Source: Clostridium beijerinckii (GTDB lineage Bacteria > Bacillota > Clostridia > Clostridiales > Clostridiaceae). Taken from it: a stretch of DNA of 64,000 nt. Made by a program: the position numbers and the translations under genes. The stretch covers positions 499,501-563,500 of the forward strand of contig NZ_CP144906.1 in assembly GCF_036699995.1 (NCBI RefSeq), read 5' to 3'. The notes beneath the pieces were generated by a model, which searched no databases, was not told the DNA's origin, and was given only the letters and a program-made list of their open reading frames with translations. Below, piece after piece: positions 35,086 through 42,666 of this stretch (within the stretch, counting starts at the first letter, position 1; every line of letters starts with the position of its first letter).

Positions 35086-35140
35086 AAGATTTAAAGCACT
35101 TAATCAATAAAATTAAGTGCTTTAAATCTTTTTTTATTAA
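35086..35140 (+). terminator. Terminator of the kduD-kdgK-eda operon
   Basis: 19-bp arms AAGATTTAAAGCACTTAAT and ATTAAGTGCTTTAAATCTT with a 7-nt loop and a seven-T tail. Confidence 0.93.
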
Positions 35141-35393
35141 TGATTTTCTGAGCTATTTTTTTTAGATATTTATAAAATAGTTATGTTAAAAGGCAGATTG
35201 TTTTAGAAAGCAACAGATACTGTTAATATTATTTAAAATGTAGGGTTAAATAATATCAATTTGCAATTTATATTTAGAAATTTATCTATTGAATAAAAGA
35301 CTAATGATAGTGACTTTATATTAAAAAAATGATATATTAATAAAAAATGGACCGAGTATAATTAAAATAATGAGTAGAAGGAAGGTATTATAC

Positions 35394-35783
35394 ATGTATG
35401 AAATGAAGGAAGAATACAAAATCGGAATTGATCAGATTGATGAGCAACACAAAAAGCTTTTTGAATTGGCAGATAAAGCTTATACGCTGTTAAAAGATGA
35501 ATTTGCAATTGATAAGTATGATAAGATAATACATATTATGGATGAACTAAAGGATTACACAATTTTCCACTTCAAGTCAGAAGAAGAATATATGAAAAGC
35601 ATAAATTATAAAAGACTCTTTACTCAAAAAGTTGAGCATGATAAGTTTATTAAAAGTCTTGAAGAAATAGATTACAAAAACATTGATGAAAATCAAGATG
35701 AAAGTTTAATAAAACTTTTGAATTTTTTAAATGATTGGTTAACAGAGCATATATTGAAAACTGATAAGCTCATAGGAGAATAG
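35394..35783 (+). CDS. Bacteriohemerythrin
   Basis: Oxygen-binding four-helix protein with a non-heme di-iron site, used for oxygen sensing or delivery. The 129 residues carry all family ligand motifs in order: IDEQHKKLFEL near residue 17, FHFKSEEEYM near 58-67, KVEHDKF near 80-86 and WLTEHILKTDK near 112-122. ATG 35394 is chosen because GAAGGAAGG (35378-35386) precedes it; the in-frame ATG at 35370 has no ribosome site. It appears monocistronic, ended by the hairpin at 35827. Confidence 0.95.
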   Translation: MYEMKEEYKIGIDQIDEQHKKLFELADKAYTLLKDEFAIDKYDKIIHIMDELKDYTIFHFKSEEEYMKSINYKRLFTQKVEHDKFIKSLEEIDYKNIDENQDESLIKLLNFLNDWLTEHILKTDKLIGE

Positions 35784-35826
35784 TATAATTATAATAAAAA
35801 CGTTTTATTATAATTATTTTGCGGTG

Positions 35827-35865
35827 AGGGTGAGATATAGAAATCTTACTCTTTTTTTTATTATA
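35827..35865 (+). terminator. Terminator after hemerythrin
   Basis: GGGTGAGAT pairs with ATCTTACTC (two wobbles), followed by a TTTTTTTATT tract. Confidence 0.7.
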
Positions 35866-35948
35866 AATTTAAAAATGTAAAGAGTACTCAAATAGATGTT
35901 GCAAAGTATTGATTAAAGTTATATAATAAAGAAAATAAAATATATATC

Positions 35949-36135
35949 TTCAGGGCAGGGCGTAAATCCCTACCGGCGGTATAGCCCGCGAGCTTTTAAG
36001 AAAGCAGATTCGGTGTAACTCCGAGGCCGACAGTATAGTCTGGATGAAAGAAGGTAACCTATTAGGAATTGAAACTTGATTTATTATTACTTACTGAATG
36101 TATGCCCTGATGTATTTTACATCAGGGCTTTTTAT
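35949..36135 (+). promoter_or_regulatory. FMN riboswitch (RFN element) with terminator
   Basis: RFN core AGGGCAGGGCGTAAATCCC, CCGGCGGTATAGCCCGCGAG, GATTCGGTGTAACTCCGAGG and CGACAGTATAGTCTGGATG lies in order between about 35951 and 36047. A terminator GCCCTGATGTA (36104-36114) / TACATCAGGGC (36118-36128) with U-tract follows. The terminator's GCCCTGA is complementary to TCAGGGC in the aptamer's 5' P1 strand (35950-35956), suggesting how FMN binding frees the terminator. It controls ribU. Confidence 0.96.
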
Positions 36136-36247
36136 TTTTTTATAAGTATTGCAAATAATTCAGGAGTAAATAATGTAATAAGAATACTTTGATACTAAAT
36201 TCCTAATAAGCTACACCAAGAAGATAATCTTTTGGGAGGCAAAGAAT

Positions 36248-36829
36248 ATGAATGAAAAAACAAGTAAATTAATCAAAATCTCTTTATTATCAGCAATTGC
36301 AATTATACTTATGTATTTTGATTTTCCAATAATACCTGCGTTTCCATGGCTTAAGATAGATTTGAGTGATGTACCAGCATTGTTGGGTGCTTTTGGATTT
36401 GGTCCTGTAGCAGGGGTAATAATAGAATTAATAAAAAATCTTTTGGTTCCATTAATTAGAGGAAGTCAAACAGGTTTTGTTGGAGAGACAGCAAACTTCT
36501 TGTTTGGGGCAGCATTAATTTTACCAGCATCATTTATTTACTATAGAAATAAGAGCAAGAAAAATGCAATATTAGGAATGATAATAGGTGGAATTGCAAT
36601 GGAGGCAATGGGAATTGTGGGTAACATATATTTATTATTGCCAGCTTATGGGATGAAGATGCCAGCAGATATGTTACAGAATTATGTTTGGGCATTACTA
36701 GCTTTCAATGGAGTAAAGGCCATTATGGTGTCAGTATTAACATATATTCTATACAAAAAAGTATCTGTTTCAATTTTTAAGGTTGAACCAAACTTTGGCA
36801 GCTCAGAAAATAAGACAAAAATTGTATAA
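36248..36829 (+). CDS. ribU: Riboflavin ECF transporter S component RibU
   Basis: Membrane substrate-binding subunit that takes up riboflavin with the shared ECF energising module. The 193 residues have about six hydrophobic segments and the family motifs SLLSAIAIILMYFDFPIIP at about 13-31, WLKIDLSDVPALLGAFGFGP near 34-53, and IELIKNLLVPLIRGSQTGFVGETANFLFGA near 59-88. The FMN riboswitch upstream confirms the substrate. The ATG at 36248 follows TTTGGGAGG (36230-36238). No ECF ATPase genes are in the window, consistent with group II ECF transporters. Confidence 0.96.
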   Translation: MNEKTSKLIKISLLSAIAIILMYFDFPIIPAFPWLKIDLSDVPALLGAFGFGPVAGVIIELIKNLLVPLIRGSQTGFVGETANFLFGAALILPASFIYYRNKSKKNAILGMIIGGIAMEAMGIVGNIYLLLPAYGMKMPADMLQNYVWALLAFNGVKAIMVSVLTYILYKKVSVSIFKVEPNFGSSENKTKIV

Positions 36830-36849
36830 TTTTAAAATAATATAAGTAG

Positions 36850-36896
36850 AAAAAGCTGTAACAAAATAATTCAAATTTTGTTACAGCTTTTTATTG
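36850..36896 (+). terminator. Terminator after ribU
   Basis: Arms AAAAGCTGTAACAAAAT (36851-36867) and ATTTTGTTACAGCTTTT (36875-36891), then TTATTG. Confidence 0.9.
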
Positions 36897-37601
36897 TATA
36901 TTGGTTGGTATATAAATTTAGTATTATATATAACCATTTATATTAAATTGATTTTTAACATGATTATTAAATAAGCTAAAGATGATAATTTATTTAATGT
37001 AGGATCAAATTTTAATAGTAACTATTGAAATAAAGAGGAGTGCTTTCTCCTTTCAAATTTATAATTTAGATTTAATTTGGCATACTGGTTATAATAATAT
37101 ATAAATAATTAACTTTAAACAGATATATTATAGTTTTTAGATATATTAATATTTATTATCCCAAAAGTGATAAAGTAAATTTATTAGTAGAAAGTTAAAA
37201 TTAATTAATAATAATTATTGATTAATAATGGATTATTTGGTATTATATATATAGAAAACATTAAAAGATTAAAGAAGATATTTAATGATCAAGTGAATAT
37301 AAAGAAAATGAGATCATAATAATTTATCATAGCATTTAGAATGCAACAAGACGAATGGCTAAATGTATATCAAAAGGAATAACAAGTAATAATAAAGAGG
37401 TAGTAGTTAAATTATTAACTCTGCAAGAAGTCACAAAAATGATATAATTATAGAAACCTTTAAATTAAAGGTCATTCTAATTAGCTCATTACAATAAATG
37501 CAGAAGCGCTTAATTGATATATATTTTACAAGATGATAGATTAACATAGTAAGATATGTATTTATTAATATTTAATTATCAAATCTAAGGGAGGTTTTTT
37601 T
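36897..37601. other. 700-bp gene-poor stretch before rubredoxin
   Basis: Very AT-rich; every frame has frequent stops. Around 37335-37445 two short frames, one base apart, read DEWLNVYQKE and then KEVVVKLLTLQEVTKM, which might be decayed coding sequence. A cre-like core AAGCGCTT (37504-37511) lies about 95 bp before rubredoxin. No other element is recognised. Confidence 0.4.
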
Positions 37602-37763
37602 ATGGAAAAATATATTTGTACAGTATGTGGTTATATTTATGATGAGGCAGCAGGTGATCCAGATAATGGAGTTGCACCTGGAACAAAATTTGAAGATATT
37701 CCAGACGATTGGGTTTGCCCATTATGTGGAGTTCCAAAATCAGATTTTGAAAAAGAACAATAA
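37602..37763 (+). CDS. Rubredoxin
   Basis: 53-residue electron carrier with one iron bound by four cysteines. The sequence shows the two CXXC knuckles [10 protein letters not shown] at about 4-13 and [13 protein letters not shown] near 37-49, with the conserved aromatic and [19 protein letters not shown] core. The ATG at 37602 follows an ideal AAGGGAGG (37587-37594). In clostridia it feeds electrons to flavodiiron proteins and other oxygen-detoxifying enzymes. It stands alone, with a hairpin downstream. Confidence 0.97.
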   Translation: MEKYICTVCGYIYDEAAGDPDNGVAPGTKFEDIPDDWVCPLCGVPKSDFEKEQ

Positions 37764-37849
37764 TAGATATTGTTTTAATTTAAATTTGACTATATAATTA
37801 TTTTAGAAAATTTATAAATAAGAATAAAATATTTAAAAACAATAGATAT

Positions 37850-37894
37850 AAGGGGCTATCAAAATAATTTTATTAGATTTTGAAAGTCCCTTAT
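37850..37894 (+). terminator. Hairpin after rubredoxin
   Basis: AAGGGGCTATCAAAA (37850-37864) pairs imperfectly with TTTTGAAAGTCCCTT (37879-37893). Only a weak T-tract follows. Confidence 0.5.
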
Positions 37895-37958
37895 AATATA
37901 TTTATATTAATTATTTACCACAAGGTCCTAAATAATAAAAATGGGAGAATGCATAGAT

Positions 37959-38723
37959 ATGTTTACAGAAGAGAGACTAAACGAAATATTAAATATTTTA
38001 AATACATATGGAAAAGTTAAAGTTAAGGATTTAAGTAAAAAGTTTAATGTAACAGAAGATTGTATTAGAAAAGATTTAAAACAGCTTGAGCATACGGGAA
38101 AGCTAAAAAGGACGTATGGAGGTGCGATCCAAATAAGGGAATCATCTCAGTTGTATGACATTTCAGAAAGAGAGAAGATAGATATTTCAACTAAAAGCAT
38201 AATTGCTAAGAAAGCCTTAGAGCTAATACAAGATAGGGAAACTATATTTTTAGATTTATCAACAATTAATATTCTTATAGCTAAATCTATTTTGACAACT
38301 CAAAAAAGAATAACTGTAGTAACAAATATGTTGGAGATAGCAAATATTTTAGCAAAAGCAACCAATAATATTACGGTTGTAGTTGCAGCCGGGGTTTTAA
38401 ATAAATCTCTTAATGGCTTTATTGGATCTTCAACTAATGATTTTATTAAAAAATATAAATTCGATAAATCTTTTATAGGAAGTTGTGGAATTGATGCCTT
38501 TGACAAAAGTATAACTACTTTTGAAATTGAGGATGGAATCACTAAGGCTACAATAATACAATCTAGTAAAAAGACATTTTTAGTTATGGAGAACAAGAAA
38601 TTTTTTGTAGATGGTAATTATAAATTTGCAATGATTGATGATATAAATGCCATAATAACGGATGAAAAGCCTAATCAACAAATTATAGATGTATTAGAAA
38701 GTAATGAAATTGAATTGATATAG
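37959..38723 (+). CDS. DeoR family transcriptional regulator
   Basis: 254-residue sugar-metabolism regulator with an intact helix-turn-helix (MFTEERLNEILNILNTYGKVKVKDLSKKFNVTEDCIRKDLKQLEHTGKLKRTYGGA, residues 1-57) and a DeoR effector domain (about 75-235) containing ALELIQDRETIFLDLSTINI, VTVVAAGVLNKSLNGFIGS-like and FIGSCGID blocks. ATG 37959 is preferred because GGGAGA (37943-37948) precedes it and the family normally starts at this Met-Phe/Leu; ATG 37941 has no ribosome site. No target operon is adjacent. It might act on the HTH-less DeoR paralog's sites, but this is speculation. Confidence 0.9.
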   Translation: MFTEERLNEILNILNTYGKVKVKDLSKKFNVTEDCIRKDLKQLEHTGKLKRTYGGAIQIRESSQLYDISEREKIDISTKSIIAKKALELIQDRETIFLDLSTINILIAKSILTTQKRITVVTNMLEIANILAKATNNITVVVAAGVLNKSLNGFIGSSTNDFIKKYKFDKSFIGSCGIDAFDKSITTFEIEDGITKATIIQSSKKTFLVMENKKFFVDGNYKFAMIDDINAIITDEKPNQQIIDVLESNEIELI

Positions 38724-38784
38724 AATAGAAGTGAATCAATTAGTAGAGGTAGTTTTTTGCTACATATAAATTGATGATAAGTGT

Positions 38785-38840
38785 AAAGAGACAATTTATG
38801 CAATTTGAACATAATGATTGCATTAATTGTCTCTTTGATA
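38785..38840. terminator. Bidirectional terminator between deoR and rimI
   Basis: Arms AAAGAGACAATTTATGCAA (38785-38803) and TTGCATTAATTGTCTCTTT (38818-38836) between convergent genes. Confidence 0.85.
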
Positions 38841-38875
38841 TGTTTACCTAAGCACAGAAATTTGCAATTGAGATA

Positions 38876-39316
38876 TTACTCCTTTAACCACATTAAAATA
38901 GCATCTTCCTTGTTATCTTCATAGTACCCTTTTCGAATTCCCTCTTGTTTAAAGTTATATTTCTCATAAAGGGCTTTGGCAGCGGCGTTACTTTTTCTAA
39001 CTTCGAGAGTATATGCTACACACCCTTGAGATTTACAATAAGATAGTAATTCTTCTAGGAGTTTAGAGGCTATTCCTTGTTTTCGATAGTTTGGATGTAT
39101 TGCTATGTTTGTTATATGAGCTTCATCCAATACTATCCATGTTCCAGCAAATCCTACAACTTTATCATCAACTTTAGCAACAAAATATTTAGCAACAGGA
39201 TTGGTTAGTTCCTGCATATAAGAACTTTTGCTCCAGCATATAGAAAAGCTCAACGAGCTTATATCTAAAATTTCATCTATATCTTCTTCTTTCATTAAAT
39301 TTATAGCTATATTCAC
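38876..39316 (-). CDS. rimI: Ribosomal protein S18 N-acetyltransferase (GNAT)
   Basis: GNAT acetyltransferase of the RimI type, which acetylates the N-terminus of S18. The 146 residues contain the acetyl-CoA loop HPNYRKQGIASKLLEELL near 77-94 and the motif B segment YTLEVRKSNAAAKALYEKYNFKQEGIRKGYY near 101-131, a strong RimI signature. The start is GTG at 39316, which shares its first base with the TsaB stop. Last gene of tsaE-tsaB-rimI, an arrangement common in Firmicutes. Confidence 0.94.
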   Translation of the reverse strand: MNIAINLMKEEDIDEILDISSLSFSICWSKSSYMQELTNPVAKYFVAKVDDKVVGFAGTWIVLDEAHITNIAIHPNYRKQGIASKLLEELLSYCKSQGCVAYTLEVRKSNAAAKALYEKYNFKQEGIRKGYYEDNKEDAILMWLKE

Positions 39317-40047
39317 TATAATCTCATCCTTTGCTCGTATTCTCTTTCAGCCTGAGATTTTTTAAGATAAACTGGAGCGGAATTTGGATCGTCATATTCT
39401 CCGTTCTTTAATAGTATGCTGCCTATTTCGCCTAATGAAGAGGCACGAATTAAATTAAGGTGATTAGGAGGAAAATATGAATTTGGACAATTATCAATCA
39501 AATAATCTTTATATTTATCAACACCATCGCCTATAAAAATAACTTTTTCATTTTTGGATTTAATTATTTCTATAAGTTCATCAATATCCAATGCTGAATA
39601 ATCTAATAGACGTTCCAATTTTATAGGTGAATTTGAATCATTATTGTTATTGCAAGTATATTCTCCTTTATATAGTGAAGTATAAACACTATTTCTTAAA
39701 GCATCCATTATAGGGCATATTATACCATCGAAATTAGATACGCTAAATGCAAGTGCATCTAAACTAGAAACACTAATGTAAGGCTTGTTACTTCCCAAGC
39801 TAAGACCTTTTATTGTTGCCATGCCTATTCTAAGTCCAGTAAATGAACCGGGACCCTTTGAAATAACATAGCCATCAATATCATCAATACTTAAGTTGTT
39901 ATTGTTTAGCAACTCTTGAATTATAGACATTAGTATTATAGAGTGTTCTTTCTTATCGTTTAATGTAATTTCTCCAAGTAGTTTATCATCTTTCATCAAA
40001 GCAGCAGTTGCCACTTTAGAAGATGAATCTACGGCAAGAATAATCAT
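39316..40047 (-). CDS. tsaB: tRNA t6A synthesis protein TsaB
   Basis: Non-catalytic partner of TsaD in forming N6-threonylcarbamoyladenosine in tRNAs reading ANN codons. The 243 residues start with the ASKHA-fold motif ILAVDSSSKVATAAL, followed by EHSIILMSIIQELL near 35-48, and the signature GYVISKGPGSFTGLRIGMATIKGLSLG near 58-84. The C-terminal half is divergent, as is usual for TsaB. It overlaps the end of tsaE by 4 bp and the start of rimI by 1 bp, so the three are translationally coupled. Confidence 0.96.
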   Translation of the reverse strand: MIILAVDSSSKVATAALMKDDKLLGEITLNDKKEHSIILMSIIQELLNNNNLSIDDIDGYVISKGPGSFTGLRIGMATIKGLSLGSNKPYISVSSLDALAFSVSNFDGIICPIMDALRNSVYTSLYKGEYTCNNNNDSNSPIKLERLLDYSALDIDELIEIIKSKNEKVIFIGDGVDKYKDYLIDNCPNSYFPPNHLNLIRASSLGEIGSILLKNGEYDDPNSAPVYLKKSQAEREYEQRMRL

Positions 40048-40505
40048 ATTTTCAACTCCTTTATATAATCATATCTTTTTCCATAAGCATTTAGCGTGAT
40101 TTTCCTATAATCTTCGCCTTTGCTATAATCTTTCTTTATATCTATATGAAGTAAGTCATTTGGTAGAATTTCTTCTATATAATTTGCCCACTCTATTATT
40201 GATACTGCATCTGAAAATATATAATCATCAAATCCAATTGCATATATTTCATCAGGATCACTTACTCTATAAACATCGAAATGATTGAGCTTTAATCGAC
40301 CGCTATCATATTCGTTCACTATAGTAAATGTTGGACTAGTAATATTATCGTTAATGCCTAATCCTTTAGCTATGCCCTTTGTAATATGAGTCTTACCTAC
40401 ACCTAAATCACCAGTTAAGCAGATTATATCACCGGCATTTAATAATTTGCCTAAATTTATTCCTAATTTAGCAGTATCATCTACATTATAAATTTCAAAT
40501 TCCAT
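40044..40505 (-). CDS. tsaE: tRNA t6A synthesis ATPase TsaE
   Basis: ATPase that resets the TsaBD complex in t6A synthesis. The 153 residues show the P-loop CLTGDLGVGKTHITKGIAKGLG near 29-50, ITSPTFTIVNEYDSGRLKLNHFDVYRV near 55-81 (switch region and HxDxYR motif), and SIIEWANYIEEILP near 103-116. ATG 40505 is preceded by AAAGGAGGC in the reverse complement. First gene of the tsaE-tsaB-rimI unit. Confidence 0.96.
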   Translation of the reverse strand: MEFEIYNVDDTAKLGINLGKLLNAGDIICLTGDLGVGKTHITKGIAKGLGINDNITSPTFTIVNEYDSGRLKLNHFDVYRVSDPDEIYAIGFDDYIFSDAVSIIEWANYIEEILPNDLLHIDIKKDYSKGEDYRKITLNAYGKRYDYIKELKI

Positions 40506-40952
40506 GAAGTGCCTCCTTTAAGTGAGAATTAATTCTTATTAATTAGAATTTTATATCAATAACTTACATATAGTTATTATGTATAGAACCTAATAATTGT
40601 TAAATCTACAAACTCTCATCTTTTTATTTTATCTCAAAATTGCATAAAAGCAAATTAATAATGTATTAACTAATTTAATTATATAAAACAGGAAATAAGC
40701 ATCCAAAAAAATGTAATAAATTTGTATATATTTATTTTAAATTAGTTGGTATAATAAAAACAGGTATATGCTAAAATTTAATTAACAGAGTAATTACTGA
40801 GGTAACATATGTAACTCAATATATATAAAGTGAATTATTTTATGTTTAACCTAATAAATGTTAATTAATAATTAACTTAAGAAATTAATTACAGTACATA
40901 TTAAAAATAAAGTTATAAATGAAGTCAGTTAAATTTTGGAGGTGACTTGTCT
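40506..40952. other. Divergent intergenic region
   Basis: About 450 bp of AT-rich sequence between tsaE (minus) and the ZnuA-like gene (plus). It must hold both promoters, but no clear -35/-10 pair, Zur-like box or riboswitch could be picked out by eye. Confidence 0.4.
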
Positions 40953-41855
40953 TTGAAGAAAATTACCTTTGCCATGGTTATAATAACCATAGCATTGTCT
41001 TTTGGTATGAGTTTTTTTTCAAATCCTTTATTAGCTAATACTGAGAATAATAGAACTGAAAGCAGAGATAAATATCTAAATATAATGACAGTTAATAAAC
41101 CACAATATTATATGGTTAAAAAAATTATAAAGGAAAAGAATAATGCAGAGTATATGTTTACTAATGAGAAAGATATTAGTGAATTTAAATATAGTGAAGA
41201 TGTTTTAAATAATATATCCAATATGGATTTATTTATATATTCCGGTACATCTTTTGAACCATGGAGTGATTCACTAATTAGTGAATTGAAGAAAGGAAAC
41301 CTTGGGATAATAAATTTAGCTAGAGGCATAAAATTATTAAATTATGGGCATGATAATGACACTAAAGAAAATCCTTACTATTTTGAAGGCATAGAAGAGT
41401 ATAAAATAGCATTATACAATGTAAAAGCAGCTATTCAAGATAGAGATCCTCAAAATAGAGATTATTATGAGGAAAATTATAATGAAGCTATCAAAAATTT
41501 TGATACTAGCATAAAGGAATATAGTGAAAAACTAAAATCCTTAAGTGAATATAAATTTATTACATTAAATAATGATTTTGATTATTTAACTAAGTCTTTA
41601 AATTTAAACACTATTCAGCTTGATAATCATGAGTTAAGTGAGTTTATAAAAATTAATAATTTAGATCCTAAAAAAATAATAATAATAGTTGATGGTGAAA
41701 AAGGAACAAAATTAGATTTGTCAGGTTATAATACTATAAAGCTGTGGAAATATTATGGAGATATGTCTTTTGATGATTTGATTTTATACAATATAAAAGA
41801 ATTATCAAAATGGGCTAAACCCAATGAAGTCGTAAATTCTAGTAATGCAAAATAG
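40953..41855 (+). CDS. Orphan ZnuA-like (cluster A-I) exported protein without metal ligands
   Basis: 300 residues with a signal peptide (KKITFAMVIITIALSFGMSF, no lipobox cysteine) and the overall layout of zinc/manganese-binding ABC proteins: MDLFIYSGTSFEPWSDSLIS near 98-117 mirrors ADLFVYNGAGLEPW, and the long linking helix ALYNVKAAIQDRDPQNRDYYEENY near 150-175 is typical. The conserved ligand positions are changed: the DPHxWL block reads NPYYFE, and the later TSHxAFGYL block reads TLNNDFDYL. TTG at 40953 is preferred, 8 nt after TGGAGGTGA (40937-40945). No permease or ATPase lies nearby. It may bind something else or have a structural role. Confidence 0.75.
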   Translation: MKKITFAMVIITIALSFGMSFFSNPLLANTENNRTESRDKYLNIMTVNKPQYYMVKKIIKEKNNAEYMFTNEKDISEFKYSEDVLNNISNMDLFIYSGTSFEPWSDSLISELKKGNLGIINLARGIKLLNYGHDNDTKENPYYFEGIEEYKIALYNVKAAIQDRDPQNRDYYEENYNEAIKNFDTSIKEYSEKLKSLSEYKFITLNNDFDYLTKSLNLNTIQLDNHELSEFIKINNLDPKKIIIIVDGEKGTKLDLSGYNTIKLWKYYGDMSFDDLILYNIKELSKWAKPNEVVNSSNAK

Positions 41856-41904
41856 AATTACTTATTTTTTGAGTTATATATCCTTTTATTATTAGATATG
41901 ATTA

Positions 41905-41975
41905 TATACTGCACTAAAGAATCTGTAAATTTTGAATATAAATATAAAGTATCTTCTATTTAGTGTAGTTTTATT
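41905..41975 (+). terminator. Weak terminator after the ZnuA-like gene
   Basis: ACTGCACTAAA (about 41908-41918) can pair with TTTAGTGTAGT (about 41959-41969), with one wobble and a long loop, followed by TTTATTTT. Confidence 0.4.
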
Positions 41976-42002
41976 TTCATGATAATTAATTATAAAAATA
42001 AG

Positions 42003-42031
42003 TTGATTTCTTTATAGATATGTTATATAAT
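42003..42031 (+). promoter_or_regulatory. Promoter of tRNA-Trp
   Basis: TTGATT (42003-42008), 17 bp, TATAAT (42026-42031), 12 bp before the tRNA. Confidence 0.75.
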
Positions 42032-42043
42032 GATTATTGTCTT

Positions 42044-42118
42044 AGGGGTATGGCTCAACGGTAGAGTAGTGGTCTCCAAAACCATTGGTTGTGGGTTCAA
42101 ATCCTACTGCCCCTGCCA
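42044..42118 (+). tRNA. tRNA-Trp (CCA)
   Basis: 75 nt with acceptor AGGGGTA paired to TGCCCCT (one wobble), anticodon loop CTCCAAA (CCA), T-loop GGTTCAAATCC and an encoded CCA. Confidence 0.97.
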
Positions 42119-42155
42119 CAAAAATCGTAGTACATTGTACTACGATTTTTTTACT
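42119..42155 (+). terminator. Terminator of tRNA-Trp
   Basis: Palindrome AAAATCGTAGTAC / GTACTACGATTTT around ATT, then a T-run. Confidence 0.9.
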
Positions 42156-42506
42156 TGCAAAAATAAACTCTTAGGACCTAGTGAAAGACGTAGCTTTATA
42201 TTATTAAAAGTTTTCGGAATTTATTTCCTAATATTTATCATAGAGCAAGATTTAATCAAAAAGAAATTCATACAAAGTAATTTTAGAAATTAAAAAGTAT
42301 TTTATAGTATGTCAATATTTAAAGTTGATTATATGTTGCTATTGCAGCATGAAAATGTAGAATATTTGCTTTAATAAGCAAATTAAAGATATATTAATCA
42401 AACATAAGTTGTACATTTATATATTATAAGAATTTGTAATGCAAAAGTTGATATAAGATGTTATTATAAACCAATAGTAGAACTAAAATAATTAATTTGA
42501 AAAATG

Positions 42507-42535
42507 TTGACAATGAAAAATAAAGAATATATAAT
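42507..42535 (+). promoter_or_regulatory. Sigma-A promoter of the nucleoside transporter operon
   Basis: Perfect TTGACA (42507-42512), 17 bp, perfect TATAAT (42530-42535). It drives a short leader that runs into the attenuator at 42591. The stretch 42156-42506 holds nothing recognisable. Confidence 0.85.
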
Positions 42536-42545
42536 GTGGATATAG

Positions 42546-42632
42546 TTTAGTATAAGTAAAAAAAATTAATATAATTTAAATTAGACAGAGAAGTCTTATT
42601 CCGTAATTTATGGAATAAGACTTTTTTATTTT
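42546..42632 (+). promoter_or_regulatory. Attenuator leader A, upstream of the nucleoside ABC operon
   Basis: TTTA-N7-TAAA at 42546-42560, then GACAGAGAAGTC at 42584-42595, whose AAGTC is also the first part of the terminator stem AAGTCTTATTCC (42591-42602) / GGAATAAGACTT (42612-42623) with a T-tract. The small hairpin and the terminator cannot form together. It ends 34 bp before the first gene. The same layout occurs at 52259 and 58611. Confidence 0.65.
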
Positions 42633-42666
42633 ACTAGAAAAATATTTATATGGGAGGAATTATAGA

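Noticed and set aside
37330..37450. Two short frames reading DEWLNVYQKE and KEVVVKLLTLQEVTKM as a possible pseudogene
   Set aside because: Too short and too AT-rich to assign to a family; mentioned only in the gene-free stretch.
42030..42293. 87-residue frame across tRNA-Trp
   Set aside because: The first part is tRNA sequence and the rest has no motif or ribosome site.
42541..42632. Purine, preQ1 or guanidine riboswitch in leader A
   Set aside because: None of the conserved cores of these aptamers is present in the about 50 nt before the terminator.
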